DNA of 64,000 nt from Siphonodentalium dalli (GCA_032622095.1 CP136067.1:193338052-193402051); one strand, 5' to 3'. Shown: positions 34,467 to 47,149, counted from the stretch's first letter. Numbers and translations are program-made. The notes: generated by a model from the letters alone, not told the origin.

Positions 34467-35148
34467 CTTAAGAGCACAATTGACCGCACATAATGCGATT
34501 ATCTCGAAATACGCAATTGATCGTTCGTTGAACACGACGTACAAGCCGTGCGCTGGCCGAGATGAACACAATGACCTGTTAGCCACACCAATCATCGTGA
34601 TTACCCATGCAGTGATCGCCGTTGAATGTGAATAAATATATCCGAAGCGACACGGATTAACGTGTAACGCGTTTTCACAAACCAAGTCACTCGCAGATGT
34701 GTTTGGAAAGTCAAATGTGGAAGTCGCATGATTGTGTGTTACTATTATTATATACATTGTATAAGTGGATCATGATTTCCGAAGAAGTCTGGCTGCCAGA
34801 ATGATGACATGGAATTTGGACCTGTAACCAACAACCAACTACTTTTTGCCAAAGGTAATGCTGCACTTCATTATTATGTGACAAACGTGTCGCCTTTTCA
34901 AGAAACTGTTTCGAAATTACTACCATAATAGTCCATTGGTTCCTCCAGATTCTCCAGATACAAGTTTTGTTGTTAGTTATATCGGATATGTGGAGCGCTA
35001 TATAGTGAAGTGGTGATTCTGTTGGATTATTGGATATATCACTATTTAGTGGTTCTAAATGTAAATGTTAATTCGTTTAGTTTCATCGTTGGATTAGTGG
35101 TCCTAAGAATATTTTCGGAACTGGATTAGTTTTGTGGAATAATTATAA
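34467..35148. other. Unassigned, slightly GC-richer to 34760
   Basis: A 97-codon minus-strand frame (34464-34757) shows no domain and starts inside the foldback, so it is not called. Nothing else recognised. Confidence 0.45.
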
Positions 35149-35913
35149 CTAGAGGTGTGACTGTCCCAATGGGACTACGGATACCCCCCTTTTAAAAATA
35201 CTAAGATGTTTCACATGTCAGTAAACATTTAGTTAAAATAATAAAATAACAGTTCCCATTGCAGGTGTACAACCATAACCCTAATCTTAAACCTATTGAC
35301 CGAAAATTGTAGGAATAAAAGTCGAAAAAGGGGAATAACTCCACACAAAAAATGCCGGACAGACGTCATAATCGCAGGTGCACAGGTTCCCATGGTACTA
35401 AATATCAGTTCCAAGATTAAAAAACATTGACCGAAAAATGTAGGAATAAAAGCTTGGACAAAATTATGCATGTTGCAAAAAAAGTTTCTAAGTTGAAAAA
35501 GGGGGATAACTCCACCAAAAAATGTCAGACAGATGTCATAATCGCAGGTGCACAAGTTCCAATGGTACTAAATATCTGTGCCAAGTTTTAAAAAAATTGA
35601 CCGAAAAATGTAGGAATAAAAGATCGGACAAAAGTATACATGTTGCGAAATATTTCTAAGTCGAAAAAGGGGGGATAACTCCAAAAATAAAAGTCCGACA
35701 GACGTCATAATCGCAGGTGCACAGGTTCCCATGATGGTTGATGTCTGTGCCAAGTTTCACAGAAATTGATCAAAAAACGACTGAGAAAAACTCCGGACAA
35801 ATTTGTGTCCACGGACGGACGGACGACGGACGACGGACGGACGGACGGACGGACGGACGGACGGACAAGCTGACTCCAGTATACCCCCCCTAACTTCGTT
35901 GCGGGGGGTATAA
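35149..35913 (-). mobile_element. Palindrome-headed Helitron-like element with about 4 core units
   Basis: On the minus strand it starts with the palindrome TATACCCCCCGCAACG...GGGGGTAT (35881-35912) and (GTCC)n at 35812-35868. Units of about 167 bp follow (CACCTGCGATTATGACGT, AACTCC...CCCTTTTTCGACTT; anchors near 35264, 35376, 35542 and 35713). It ends with the small inverted repeat GTCCCATTGGGAC, AGTCACACCT and CTAG, followed by TT. Hairpin plus CTAG and lack of TIR or TSD suggest Helitron mobilisation. Frames through it are repeat translations. Confidence 0.7.
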
Positions 35914-36534
35914 TAAATGTAATTATTCTACTAGTTAATAAATAATTCAACCAATGCATGTGTTACTATTGCCACCCCCTCCGTTCGTCCTGTTGTATTT
36001 TTGATAAATCACACCCAATTCCCAAGGCTGGCAAACTAATATTTCAGTGATATCCATTGTTCGAGACGCGCCACTCTTAACAAACAAATCGCGCGGTCGT
36101 TTCAATGCAGCTTCAGTTATTATACAAGAGGACATGCATCCCCCACCCGCACTCCCCTTATACGCCGTCCCTATATATGTGCCTGCTTAGTATATTAGAG
36201 GTGCATAAATAGTAACAGCGTATAATGGCAGTGTGTTTGGGGGAAGCAGAGCGCTGCTCGTGCCCCCGTGGCCTCTGGTAATTGAAGCTACTTCCAAGCG
36301 ACCGTGCGATTTGTTGTGAGTTGAGTGTGCCTAACAATGGGGTAATCATTGAACTATTCATTCGCCAGCCTTGGGAATCGGTGTGCTTTACCAAAAATCA
36401 GGGAACGATTGCAACAATGGGATTGTGCTCTAAAGCCTGATAGTGGTACTCTTGGCTGGCAGGATTTGTTATATTAATGTCAAATTGATTGATGGCTATC
36501 TGGTGGAGTTCTGTTTTCTGTGCAATATTAAGTT
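35914..36534. other. Unassigned stretch
   Basis: No repeat or exon recognised. Confidence 0.45.
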
Positions 36535-37320
36535 AACCCCTTTACTGAAACAGGTTCATTACTACAGTTTATGTAAACACTATAGGACACCTATTCTAAA
36601 ATATTAAATTGAAATAGTCCATTGTTACTTTGTAGGGATGTTTTACAGACATTGTTGTCTACATACACTGTTGTCTTATCTTAGACAAAAATTAATCCAC
36701 ACATTCCCAGTTCCATGATATGATGTCGTTGCAAATGATTAACCCTCTCCACACATCATATGGTTTTGATGCTTTTCATTTGATCATTCTCCTATATTAT
36801 GTCCAGGTTGATGGTGATCCACTTTTGATTTGCATGGATTTGGGATTAAAATTAAACCATTCCATAGACACATATTATGTGATAGACAGATATAATATTA
36901 TCCATTTCACTTTGATCCAGGTTCAGTAAGGGTTTCAATAAATCGCCAATTATATATTCATCATTAGAGGAAATGTCTTATTTTGAAATTCCCTCAATTG
37001 CATTTGGGCTCCAGGGTAATATTAATGGTGCTGGTATTCTTGAGACTGACTTATTGTATGGGTTTCTAAATCCAATGACATGCTTTGTATAGACTATTTT
37101 GTGTTTATCAGTTCATTAGTTTGGGTAAGATTAACCCTATTCTATCCGATTTGATAACTCAAATATTTCCATTGATTATGTTTATACATGTAGTTCTTGG
37201 CATAGTTGACAAGAACACACCCCTAACCTGCATAGTGAGGGTCATTTGGTTTATTTGCTTAAAAATATTAACATCCTCCGCCAATCCTGTTGACACAATG
37301 TGATAACTAAATATTTTTCA
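36535..37320 (+). repeat. Degenerate core-unit array (TTAACCCT... units)
   Basis: TTAACCCCTTTACTG, TTAACCCTCTCCACACATC and TTAACCCTATTCTATCCGA recur at irregular spacing with CATTTGATC and GATAACTCAAATATTT words like those at 33240-33830. Heavily decayed. Confidence 0.45.
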
Positions 37321-37439
37321 CATGATCACTATATTAAGTGTGAATTGTTGAAACTTTAGCACTCATGAAAAGGTTGATGTAAGGATTTATAAAATTTATA
37401 AAAATAGCTAATCGCTATCGCCAAGGTATGGGTTAAACA

Positions 37440-37845
37440 TCTGCCGATCGTGACCGGCCTCTCGTTTATAAACTAAAAAATAAATAAAACATTTCTATGT
37501 TGAAAAATTACAATAAATCCTGATAAATCTACCAAAATTACTACGACTGAACTCAAAATGCAGGTGTGCAGGTTCCATGCTGTTTGACATCTGTGCCAAT
37601 TTAAAAGAAAATTGACTGGAAACTGACGGAATACAGGCTGGTAAAGATGCGTACCAGCATGTACGTTTCTATGTCGAAAAAAGGAAATAACTCCGCCAAA
37701 ATGAGTCCGACCAAAATCTCAGGTGTTTGTAAAAAGTTTTTTTTTAAATTGGCCAGAAAATGACAGAATACAGACTCAGACAATGTTCCAGACAGACACA
37801 CGGATGGACAGATGGACAGACAAGGCTCATTTCTATAAAAATATG
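37440..37845 (-). repeat. Decayed palindrome-headed repeat, about 2 units
   Basis: GCAGGTGTGCAGGTTCCATG, ATGTCGAAAAAAGG and AATAACTCCGCCAAAATGA match the minus-strand units at 35149-35912. The (GACA)n remnant at 37790-37820 corresponds to the (GTCC)n block. The head palindrome is lost. Confidence 0.6.
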
Positions 37846-38061
37846 TCTTACCTGTTTTAAGCCAATCAATGATCAGTCTGTCCTTTACTGCTGTCTACAG
37901 ATAAGGCTTCTCTATCCGATTAAGTTCGTCTTCTGAATCTGTAAATTAAGATATAACCCCATTTTACAAAATATTCACATCAGCTAACATATTAATCATC
38001 TTCAAAAGACAATAAATTGGCTTCGTCGCATAAAAGTTCACGTTTTCCTAATTTTCTTTAA

Positions 38062-38530
38062 AGGTACTCAACCCGATAAAACTCCTCTCAATTACTATTT
38101 CAATGGCTTCGGGGGTCAAAAATATTTGATTCGAGTCGAGGAAGTCACCCATCAAAGCTCAGATTTGTTAGATATCGATTTTAGAAATCTATTATTTTTC
38201 ATTATCGGGAATATTATCTGGCCCAGAACTCATTGAAACTTGCGCTAAAATTACCACTTGATTTTAGAGTTATCCATCCTTGTCTGTTTGAATAGATTTG
38301 GAGGACACATCCAGAGCAGATTACGGCAGTTAGTAGTACTGATCTCGAGTTTATAACAAATTTCAAAAATCAATATCTAATAACTCTGAGCTTTGTTTGA
38401 TGGGTTCCTCGACTCGAATCAAATATTTTTTACCCCCAAAGCCAAAGAAATAGTAATATAGGACCCTCCGATCGGATTGTTGTTGTTGGAATCTGTTGAG
38501 ATGGGGACCCTCTTTACGGGTTGAGTACCT
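38062..38530. mobile_element. TTAA-flanked palindromic element, AGGTACTCAA family, copy C
   Basis: TTAA at 38058-38061 and 38531-38534. The ends AGGTACTCAACCCG are exact inverted copies and pairing extends inward (ATATTTGATTCGAGTCGAGG, AGATATCGATTTT), so this is the most complete copy. No transposase frame. Confidence 0.8.
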
Positions 38531-38634
38531 TTAACCGTATGATTATATACGTGCACACTAAGCATATAACTAGACAACATATTGCACAAATTTGTGGTTC
38601 TTGCAATTTTTGTTCAAAACTAAGGTGATGTGTG

Positions 38635-38742
38635 CAGCTCTTAATTCAGATAGTTTAGCCTCGGCAATCTGCTACGGCAACCCCTTGCCGTGACCCGGTT
38701 TGCTTCAGCAATGCTGATTGCCATAGCCAATTATGAGGGCTG
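38635..38742. mobile_element. 108-bp MITE, CAGC...GGCTG family
   Basis: CAGCTCTTAATTCAGATAG to AGCCAATTATGAGGGCTG, with the internal GGCAATCTGCTACGGC word. No matching flanking duplication remains. Confidence 0.75.
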
Positions 38743-39341
38743 TTACCTGCATGTGTAGCTTCTATCAATTAATATATAGGCTGATAGATGTATATACACC
38801 AATTGGCGTACATAAGTAATAATGCCGATTGGGGTATACAGCAAATAGGGAAATTGCCGGACCTGATAAAGCGATCAAATTTTTCCCAAATGGCGTTTGT
38901 CCAGCTGTGATCATGGGTAACATTTTTCAGAAACTGAAAAATTACGACGGTCCTGTACTACTGTAACTATCTGGCTAGAGCCAAGGAGACCTTATTTTGA
39001 ACAGAAACAAGAACTTTCCCAAATTTCCTGTCTGTGAAAAAGTACTACGATCCAGAAAAATTTAAATTGTCCTCCATTTGCATACATTGTTTACATTCTA
39101 AGGATCTATTTTTCATAGTATGGGAGACCAAAATAGCAAAAGTTGCTGCATCTGCGTTCTGCAATTATACGGTAGTGGATGTGGGTCTTAACAAAGGCAT
39201 TAAAAAGTAATATTTGTAAAGCCTTTTTATATAGTGCCCTAGTACTGTATATGAAAATGAGAGATTGGTATATAAACAGTAATGTATCAACCAATAATGA
39301 TGAACTAAGGGAATATGGAATTTATGCATCAGAAGTAATTT

Positions 39342-39581
39342 ACCCTTTCAGGACGGGAGCTTCACTGGTGCAGCATTAAAGATCCTGTGCCAGTGCATTC
39401 TCTTATACATGCGAGTCTCCCATATGGATCCTTGCACTGGCTTACACGATCATGGTAAATATTGTTAGGCCAATGTATTCTCTTATATATGTGAGACTCC
39501 CTATGGGAGACTCGCTTATATAAAAGAAGGCATTGGCACAGGGTTTTTCGCAAAATTTCAGGAAGCTCCAGTCATGAAAGT
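39342..39581. mobile_element. Foldback MITE with CCCTTTCATGAC-type ends
   Basis: Left CCCTTTCAGGACGGGAGCTT pairs with right AAGCTCCAGTCATGAAAGTG. The stem continues through CCTGTGCCAGTGCATTCT and GCGAGTCTCCCATA to a centre near 39465. TTAA follows the right end (39582-39585); the left shows TTTA. Relics are at 8317-8392 and 60160-60235. Confidence 0.7.
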
Positions 39582-39585
39582 GTTA

Positions 39586-40425
39586 AGCAAGTACCTTACT
39601 CATATTTAAATTCTCGCAGTACTACCCATCGGTGCCGAATTTAAAAAAGCATATGAGGGCAATTAGAGGGCTATTTTAGATAGATTTTAGACAATTATAT
39701 TTACATATGGGCAACCAATCTAAATGCATTATTCATATATGTACATGTACATGTAAAGCGTCAAATCATGGTTAAATCTTTGATGTTGAAATGCTTCTAG
39801 GATGTATATACATTTGATTGTATCGCAATGCGATTCTAAATGATACAATACATATCATGTCCTCTGCTTTTCGGGATACAAAAGTATAATAAAATCAAGG
39901 AGCACTGCTTGTGCTGGTAGGTGAAATATGCCACTGCACTTCTAGATTATGTAAATGATCAAAATGACTCATAAGCATATACTGTTCTTTTCTGAGGACA
40001 TGCCTCCATATAAGCGCCTAGTGCTTGCTGTCAAATCCTCTTCTCTCACAGACTTACCATACTTAAGTATATATATGAACATCATCTTGTAAATTGTTGT
40101 ATAAATCTGGTATACAAAATATTGTTTCCACCAAAATGACTCATACAAACATTGAGAGATGGTTGTAAAGATACAATCAATGATTTTTAGATGAATAATT
40201 GTTCAAATATTAGAATATCAATTTCAGTTCAGTTTCAAAAGCAATAAAGTGAATTGTGACATGTATTGATCATAATGTAAGTTTGTATTGTGATATGTAT
40301 CATATCATTAAAATGTGTATTGCTACAGCCCTAAAGGTATTACAGAAGTTGTCACAATAGGACTATTAAACTGCATGTTTGGATGATTTGTTCAATGAGT
40401 GGTGACTTACAATTATCTAGAAACT
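39586..40425. other. Unassigned AT-rich stretch
   Basis: Contains repeated CATGTACATGTA and GTATCATATCATT words. No feature called. Confidence 0.5.
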
Positions 40426-40568
40426 TCAGGGATGGTACGCTCCCCTATATTCAGTGACCAGATGACCTCCAGTATATGTTTCATCCCTGAAGTAGAGCAC
40501 CTGGGTCCTGGGTTGGAGATTGCTGTCCCGACCCTTCACAACCTTGATCTTGTACCATTCTGATCTCC
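40426..40568 (-). CDS. Candidate terminal coding exon of an unidentified gene
   Basis: On the minus strand a pyrimidine-rich tract (GACCTCTTTTGTAG, acceptor AG at 40570-40569) precedes an exon with only one open frame: two bases of a split codon, 46 codons, then TGA at 40428-40426. The peptide begins RSEWYKIKVVKGRDSN and ends HLVTEYRGAYHP. It alternates hydrophobic and polar residues like beta-strands (WYKIKVV, TQVLYF, HLVTEY). A GTAAGT about 18 bases past the stop could be a donor of an intron in the 3' untranslated region. Codon composition and GC content differ from the AT-rich surroundings. I do not recognise the family. No upstream partner exon was found within reach on this strand, so it could be a real gene tail or a decayed fragment. 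Confidence 0.4.
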
Positions 40569-40570
40569 CT

Positions 40571-41934
40571 ACAAAAGAGGTCACAATTAATTAATTTCAC
40601 AGGTAACTATTGTTGCTTGTATTGTACTGTATGAGCCACTCAAGTATATGATTATACATTTGTACGTGACATACATGTATGGTGACAAATGATTATTTCT
40701 CGATTAATTTATCTTAAAATATAACTAAATATAATTTTCTGCAAAATGTTTTCCCCACATGCCTGGACATATGACCTCTCAGGCCTAGCTCTCTGGTATA
40801 ATTAGAATTAATTTTTCGTAGAATGCAGACCTGGAAGAAATGTGTCACCTCTATATATATATAGCTGACGTTTTACATAATCCGATTACTTGAATTCTTA
40901 TTTGACAAGTTATTCGATCTAGACTAATGATTATGTATGGTCCATAATATTTGATCACCAAAATATCTGGAAACCTGGACCAAGCATCCGATTTGATTGC
41001 ATTGATAGCACAGATTCAGCACTGTATTATGGTCTGAATCGATAATGGCATATTGATGTTCAAATATGTTGTCACCTCGCAACAATTGAGCTATTTGTCA
41101 TGTCTACAACAAATTTAAGCCATGCGTAATTTTATATAGATATTTTATAAACTATTCTATATCATTGTTGTAAAACAAAACAAAACTTAAAAAATGCTTA
41201 ATTCAAATTTATTGGAATGTTTTCGTACCCACGAATCGATGTACCGGTACTACAACTAAATTCAAAATGCGCGCCGGCCCTTGACTCAGCTAAAAATAAT
41301 GTGATATATAGTTCGTACCAATCATGGCATTGTATTAAAGCCGAGTCTGAAATGATACGGAATATGACAAGGTTTGCAGAATGGTGCTTGTCATTGAGTT
41401 ATGCCCCTTGGTTTGCACACATGAAACGCTCAATTTTACCCATTTTTTAAACTCAAATTGGCCATTTTCAACCCAAAAACAGACCATGATAAAGCGAATG
41501 TCAGTAAATAAGATTCTTCCACCTGATAGAGCTATGTTAGAGCTGAGAAATATTTTAAATAGAAAAAAAGTTATCGTATCAATTTGAAAAAAAGGTCTTG
41601 CAAGCCAAGATGACATAATTCAGGGGAGAGAAATCGGGCTATTTTCCTGTATATAAACCCTGTTGCGTATCCAAATTTTTCACTTTTTTGACAACTTTCC
41701 CAGTTTTGTTAAATAAATAAACCTTCAAACAAGTAATGACACAGTTAACACTGTCGGTTATGGCCCCAGATACTTATATTTCTATTTTTCAACCAAAAAA
41801 CAAAGTTAAATTCTAAATATCCCAGTCGAAAAGGCAGTCTGAACAGACATATTACATCTGTATTCTGCTGACCAGAGCATATGCACTGTGATTATTTACT
41901 AGCCAGCCCCCCCCCCACCGCATATGTTAAGAGA
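40571..41934. other. Unassigned stretch
   Basis: 41380-41640 has words typical of degenerate core repeats (TTGAGTTATGCCCCTTGG, CACATGAAACGC) but no clear period. It also contains C runs near 41908. No gene called. Confidence 0.45.
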
Positions 41935-42600
41935 ATGTTCTTGCCACACCCTCCCCCCCCCACCCCCTGATTATGTTAAGACAATGTACTTGGTTATTTG
42001 GAAACACGACCAAGACTTGTTTAACCAATATCAATACGCCTATTCGTAGGTGGTATCCGAGGAATTCCATTGTTGGAATGTTCCCTTAGCAACACATTTC
42101 ATCATAAACATGTAAGAACGCAAAACTCCAAACAAATCGTAGGGAATAACTAATGCATGTATAATCACCCCCTCCCCCAAAATGTGAACCATGTTTATTT
42201 GGCCGCTCGGTGTACATTCATTGATTCAATGCTTAATTGTCAAGTTGAAATCACACTATTTAATTATTTATGGAATATATACCATTTATATTGTGCTGGT
42301 GCTCACGCGCTGTTCGTGATAACTCAGTAGCTGACTTTGCCCCCTCTCCAACTCCAATGTACAAATTGACATTACTCGGTCATTCGGAAACACGACCAAG
42401 ACTAAATAACCAACATTAATACGGCTTTTCGCACCAGGTATCCAAGGAACTCCATTGTTGAAATGTAACACGTTTCGTTAAATTAATGTCAATTTTATGT
42501 ATAATTACACAAAATTGCACCACTCGAAATGAATCGTACAGAGTAACTGATGTATATATAATCAGGATTTATTTGAAGTATAGTACCCCCTCCAAGGTTG
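41935..42600 (+). repeat. Diverged tandem duplication, period about 370-390 bp
   Basis: GGAAACACGACCAAGACT (42000 and 42387), TATCCRAGGAAYTCCATTGTTG (42055 and 42438) and CGTAGGGAATAACTAATG / CGTACAGAGTAACTGATG recur in the same order. C-rich tracts flank both units. Confidence 0.65.
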
Positions 42601-42854
42601 GCAAAGTTGCTGGAAATCGTGTATTGCTACCTTAAATAGACTTATTGAATTGGATAAATTAGTGAAAATCTACTGAAATATTTAATTTTTCCTATCTTCG
42701 TGTGTTACTATTCGCAGTTTCTATTTATGACTGTTGTTCTCGGAACTAGGCGCATTTGCTTGTAGAGTATTTGTTTCAGAGGCTATAAATACTATGGATT
42801 TCAGCTTGACAAGTCACTGAATGATCACACCGACAGGGCAAAAACCAAATTCAA

Positions 42855-43245
42855 CGTATGTCGGTAGCGTACTGGTCTCTCATGCTAGCGGACCGTGGAT
42901 CGCAACCTGGTCAGGGTATTCTGACAAAAAAAATCAGAACTCGGTCAGATACCAAGTTTGTAAGGCTGAAAAGTCTCATTCGAGATCACTGAATAAAGAT
43001 CCGAATGCAAAAGTGCCGACTTCCCCCATTACAACATTTGTCCAGGTATGTTGCTGTGGTGCAGTACGCTGTCCGATCGGGTGCGGACATAAATGGCTGA
43101 CCCGTGTACACGCCTCGGTGTGTGCACGTTAAAGAACGCTACTGTAGTCACCACAGGGTTATAAAGTTACTCGGCCATGGTAGCACCTGGACCGGCTCAT
43201 AATTGTCAGTAAATGACAGCGAGCTGTAATGTGAAGAAGAAGATG
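42855..43245 (+). mobile_element. tRNA-headed SINE candidate
   Basis: GGTAGCGTACTGGTCTCTC (42863) resembles a tRNA box A region and GTGGATCGCAACCTGG (42895) a diverged box B at the expected distance. The body contains GTGTGCACGTTAAAGAACG, a word of the kind that recurs in invertebrate SINE/LINE tails, and it ends in a GAAGAAGAAG-like tail near 43235. No target duplication was identified. The open frame across it is not a gene. Confidence 0.5.
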
Positions 43246-44755
43246 TCTGCTATGGATAAAACAAAAACATTTCGGTTCACATGATTTGGGGGAGGGGGGT
43301 TGTTTATCCTTGGCATAGATCCCATCAAGCATGTTTCAATTTCGACAGGAATTTTAGGTGTAATCATTTATCTGTACTGTAGGTTCTTCATACAATTTGT
43401 CATTGAGTTATGGCACTGTTATGCCTTTGTTTGCCCTGTGTACTGCTACCTGAGAGTGTGAGTGGGACTGAAGATTTTGTGCAAACTTCAAAGCATATAA
43501 TAATTATTTTATTATAGATAATTCATAAATACCTGTGAAAATTTCAACCAGATTCCCCAATCCTTGATTTTCCAGTCACCATGAAACATCTGTGATCATC
43601 CATTATATCAACATCATAAATGAGTCAAAGTTGTCTGCATGTAATGGGTTGTAGAATGTTGTTGTTGTTAATAGAGGATTCGAAAATGGCGGCATTCAGC
43701 AAAAACATAATGATAACTGCACTCGCAAAAGTAACAATATTAACTGTTGCTCCACATTGACATTTTGGATTACAGAATCTGGATTTGTATCTAAAAGCAC
43801 AGATTGTCGACATGTTATCTGTAGAATCATAGCTCATATATATCAATACTAATTGCTCTGAATTAATATTTTATCTGGCACATGCAACCATGATGATGCA
43901 GATGGTTGTGTATACTAGTAGTGATTACCAGTCAACATAGAATTTGACTGCAATAATTATTTAAATTTATATGATATTCATTATTATGAAGATGTTTTGA
44001 TTTTGATTATTTAATATTATATACATGTACTAGAGGTTCTGATTGTCTAAATCACTTTTGACACATAAAATGCAGAAGAATTACATTGTTTCAATCGTAT
44101 ACTAGTACAGTAGGGTGATATCATTGAGAACAGAATCACTATTTTGTATTAAACTTAAACTACTGGTATAGGCCTAATTCAAATGTCAACAATTGGGATT
44201 TGTTCAACTGAACTACATGTAAATTTTATATCGATAGTTTGGTTGCTTTCATATTGTGAACTTATGATGATGATGATATGGTGGTGATGGTGAAGAAGAG
44301 TTTGTAGACGACAAAAGGAATCAAAAGCAATTTTAAATTGCCAAGCTAAATTTTACATGTCGCCATATATGACGTCAAAGAATCGCGCAAATTATTTTAT
44401 TGTGTCAATAGATGCGACTGGATCTGGGCAGTATATTAGAGTCCAAAATTCCAAATTGAATCAGTCATGTGATGACAGAGGGGTGAGTTTATGTACTCCG
44501 ATCACACAAGTCCCACGCATAAAAGCCATATCACAAACTATATATGACTGGAAGTCTAAAATAATTCAGGAACCCTCAATGTAGACTGTCATAAATTTAT
44601 GTAATGTTTTTTAAAGAAATGTGATTGATATTTACAAGAATGTCGAGATTCTGGATTTTTTTCTGGGACGCTGACCCATGCAGCTAGGATATTCCAAATT
44701 CGAAGTTGGACAGTGGATACCCCTTCCCAAGTTGTGGAAAAGAAACATAAAACTG
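43246..44755. other. Unassigned AT-rich stretch
   Basis: Includes a (GAT)n/(GGT)n microsatellite at 44268-44292 and an ATGGCGGC word at 43686. Short frames at 43625-43846 (minus) and 44357-44584 (plus) show no domain. No gene called. Confidence 0.45.
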
Positions 44756-44981
44756 ATCATTTCAAATTTCAAAACAAACAATCTCATATATAGCATATAA
44801 TTGCTTGAAATCTAGAGCCAGCCGTCAAAGCCACCTCGCCTATTTAACGATCGACATGAGGATATTTGGATCAATTCCAAGTCACCTCGCCATATCGCTG
44901 CATGGCATGAGGATCTTTTCAGAGCTGAGCTCCATTTTTTATATGAGATTGTGAAATTCAAAGTTTAAATCATCAGATCAT
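44756..44981. mobile_element. Foldback MITE candidate with internal duplication
   Basis: ATTTCAAAACAAACAATCTC with ATAT (left) pairs with ATATGAGATTGTGAAATTC (right). Inside, CACCTCGCC...CATGAGGAT occurs twice (44832 and 44883), about 50 bp apart. Confidence 0.5.
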
Positions 44982-45344
44982 GCAACTTTATGAGATCAGG
45001 GGACCAAAATTTTTCCTAAAAAGATTTCACCAATGCTATGTTCATCACATATTTCAGTTTTGCATGGCTGAATCCAGCTTTTGTCAAAATAAATTGTTCT
45101 GAAAAAAATCTAGAAAAACAATTGCCGTACCGGTACATGTGAATAAGACACCCAATTTAAAGGTACGTTTAGGGATGTGACAAAACAACGTCATGACATT
45201 GTGATTTTCTGTCAATAAAAGTGTTCCTACTTTTGGCTGGTTAACATTTGTGCTGTATATTCAAAACACTGGCATAATATGAATAATCGTTATTGTGTGT
45301 TGGACTTATTTAATTTGTTTATGCCTATAAATGAAAATTATAGT

Positions 45345-45734
45345 AAAGTGATGTGAAACGCTTGGGTAGGGTGATCAAATATAAATGTTGAATAATTTTG
45401 CTGAAAGTAGTTAGTTTTACAAATATTATATTCAATTTGACAACACGCATCGTCATTCTTACATATTAATTTAATTCAGTGACTGTCGATGGCAAACTTG
45501 TTTTCCTTACTTTATCGCCGAAAGTTGCATCCCGAATCGAGATGTAAATATTTACAATTCAGCGTAGTTCAGACATTGTTTTCTATAGAGTGGTACCGAC
45601 AATTTGCTTGAAATGTTCAACAATATTCGTAGAATGCTACATTCCCCCTGTTGGCATAGCGCCTGACTACTAACTCATCAGTTTTATGTACCGTACGGTA
45701 CCGGAACAAGTCCATAATACATGTATACATGTCT
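45345..45734. repeat. AGTGATGTGAAAC repeat, copy 3
   Basis: AAAGTGATGTGAAACGC through CATAATACATG and GTCT, followed by TTAA at 45735-45738. The left TTAA is mutated (TAGTAA). Aligns with 10977-11341 and 23982-24311. Confidence 0.65.
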
Positions 45735-45738
45735 TTAA

Positions 45739-47149
45739 TGCCTTTTTTTACTGATAAACAGTACCTATTCCCAGAGATATGAGTGAAATGGGTCAAAGTT
45801 CAAATTCAGTCTTTAAATTCAATATGAAGGAGCGATAGAAAATTGCTGGCACCAAATACATAATAATTCTATGATAATATTCTTAAGTTTTATATATCCG
45901 TATCAGCAAAATTTAAAGAAATTCTATGGCCAGTATGGCTGATTGGGTCGTTGTCATAATGTTTTATACATATGCACACCGTGTGCATTTCTATATACAC
46001 AAATGCACCAGTTACGCGTAGTGTCACCTGACAGTGTAATTTTCGTAGTGTTTTCTACATAAATGCACACGTGTTTATATTTTTTGCAAGGTCATTTTCT
46101 TCCATTCATCGATCAAACAACCATGCAGTTCTTTCAGTCCCTGTTTAATACGTAACCAGTAGGCCTACTATAAGATCAATATGCGACCGATGGTCAATTT
46201 TTTGCGGTTTCGTCATTGTGATGCCTTTATCAAAACTACGGAAAAAAATATAGTCTGAATTGAAGCAGACGGCAATTATTTACGGCAACATTTCATTCTC
46301 ACGCCGACTGAGACTGGTGTGTCCATTAGCGTCAGTATGGATGCCTACATATAATTTTAGGCCCCCTGTTTTTTAAGACACATAAAAATAACCCTGGCTT
46401 AAGGCTTAAGTTAATGGCCTTATTTACTAATTTAGTTATTAAGTCTTAGAAAATTAAATTGTGACATCGCCACAGGGCATCGTCCCAGCTTAATACTGTG
46501 TCGGTGCACTGGTGACTGCGGTAACTAAATGGTACTGCCTACTGGTAGTAGCGGCAGAAAAATTTTGGATTTTTCAGATGTGTAAATCACTAAATGGCCA
46601 TATCTATTGAATGGGTTGCTCAATTGTTATAAAACTTTTTAAAAGGTGTGTCTTTTTAAAGTAAATTTATTTTCCTATCAGTATCACTGATCACACATCC
46701 ATGGGTAGGGTCTATATCAGCCCCCGCTTCTACGGTATAGGGGATATATTGACCAATGAGAAATCAGTTAGGGGGTGTCACGTGTTGTTTATGGGTGTTG
46801 CCAAAAGTCGGCGAAGGAGGTCAATGTTGTCACGTGATGTTTTAAAACACAACACAGAATGGCGGATCAATTGTTGTGAATTTGTATTCAATTTCTAACA
46901 GATATTTTCCATGCAGGCCATGCTCCTTAAGGGTTTTACGGTATCTGATGGAAGACAGACATTTTTAGGTTAACTATGGCTCAGTTTTCAGTGCCACAGA
47001 CTGACAGAGGTGACACACAAAAAGAAATTAACGTCGTAAGTCGTAACTTCGTAAGATTTTTCCAATTAATGAATTATTTCGAAAAATTATTTTCATTTTA
47101 CCCGATTTTCAATAGAATTAGACTGACATTGACAACCAAACATTTTTAG
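45739..47149. other. Unassigned stretch
   Basis: Two CACGTG E-box words (46779 and 46831) and a small inverted repeat CACACCGTGTG near 45977. No exon or repeat class called. Confidence 0.45.

Noticed and set aside
43625-43846. Minus-strand frame with a hydrophobic segment suggesting a membrane helix, and a plus-strand ATGGCGGC start-like word.
   Set aside because: Neither strand gives a convincing exon boundary and AT-rich DNA often encodes hydrophobic stretches.
46760-46860. Promoter with two CACGTG sites followed by an ATGGCGGATC start.
   Set aside because: The frame from that ATG stops after six codons and no splice donor precedes the stop.
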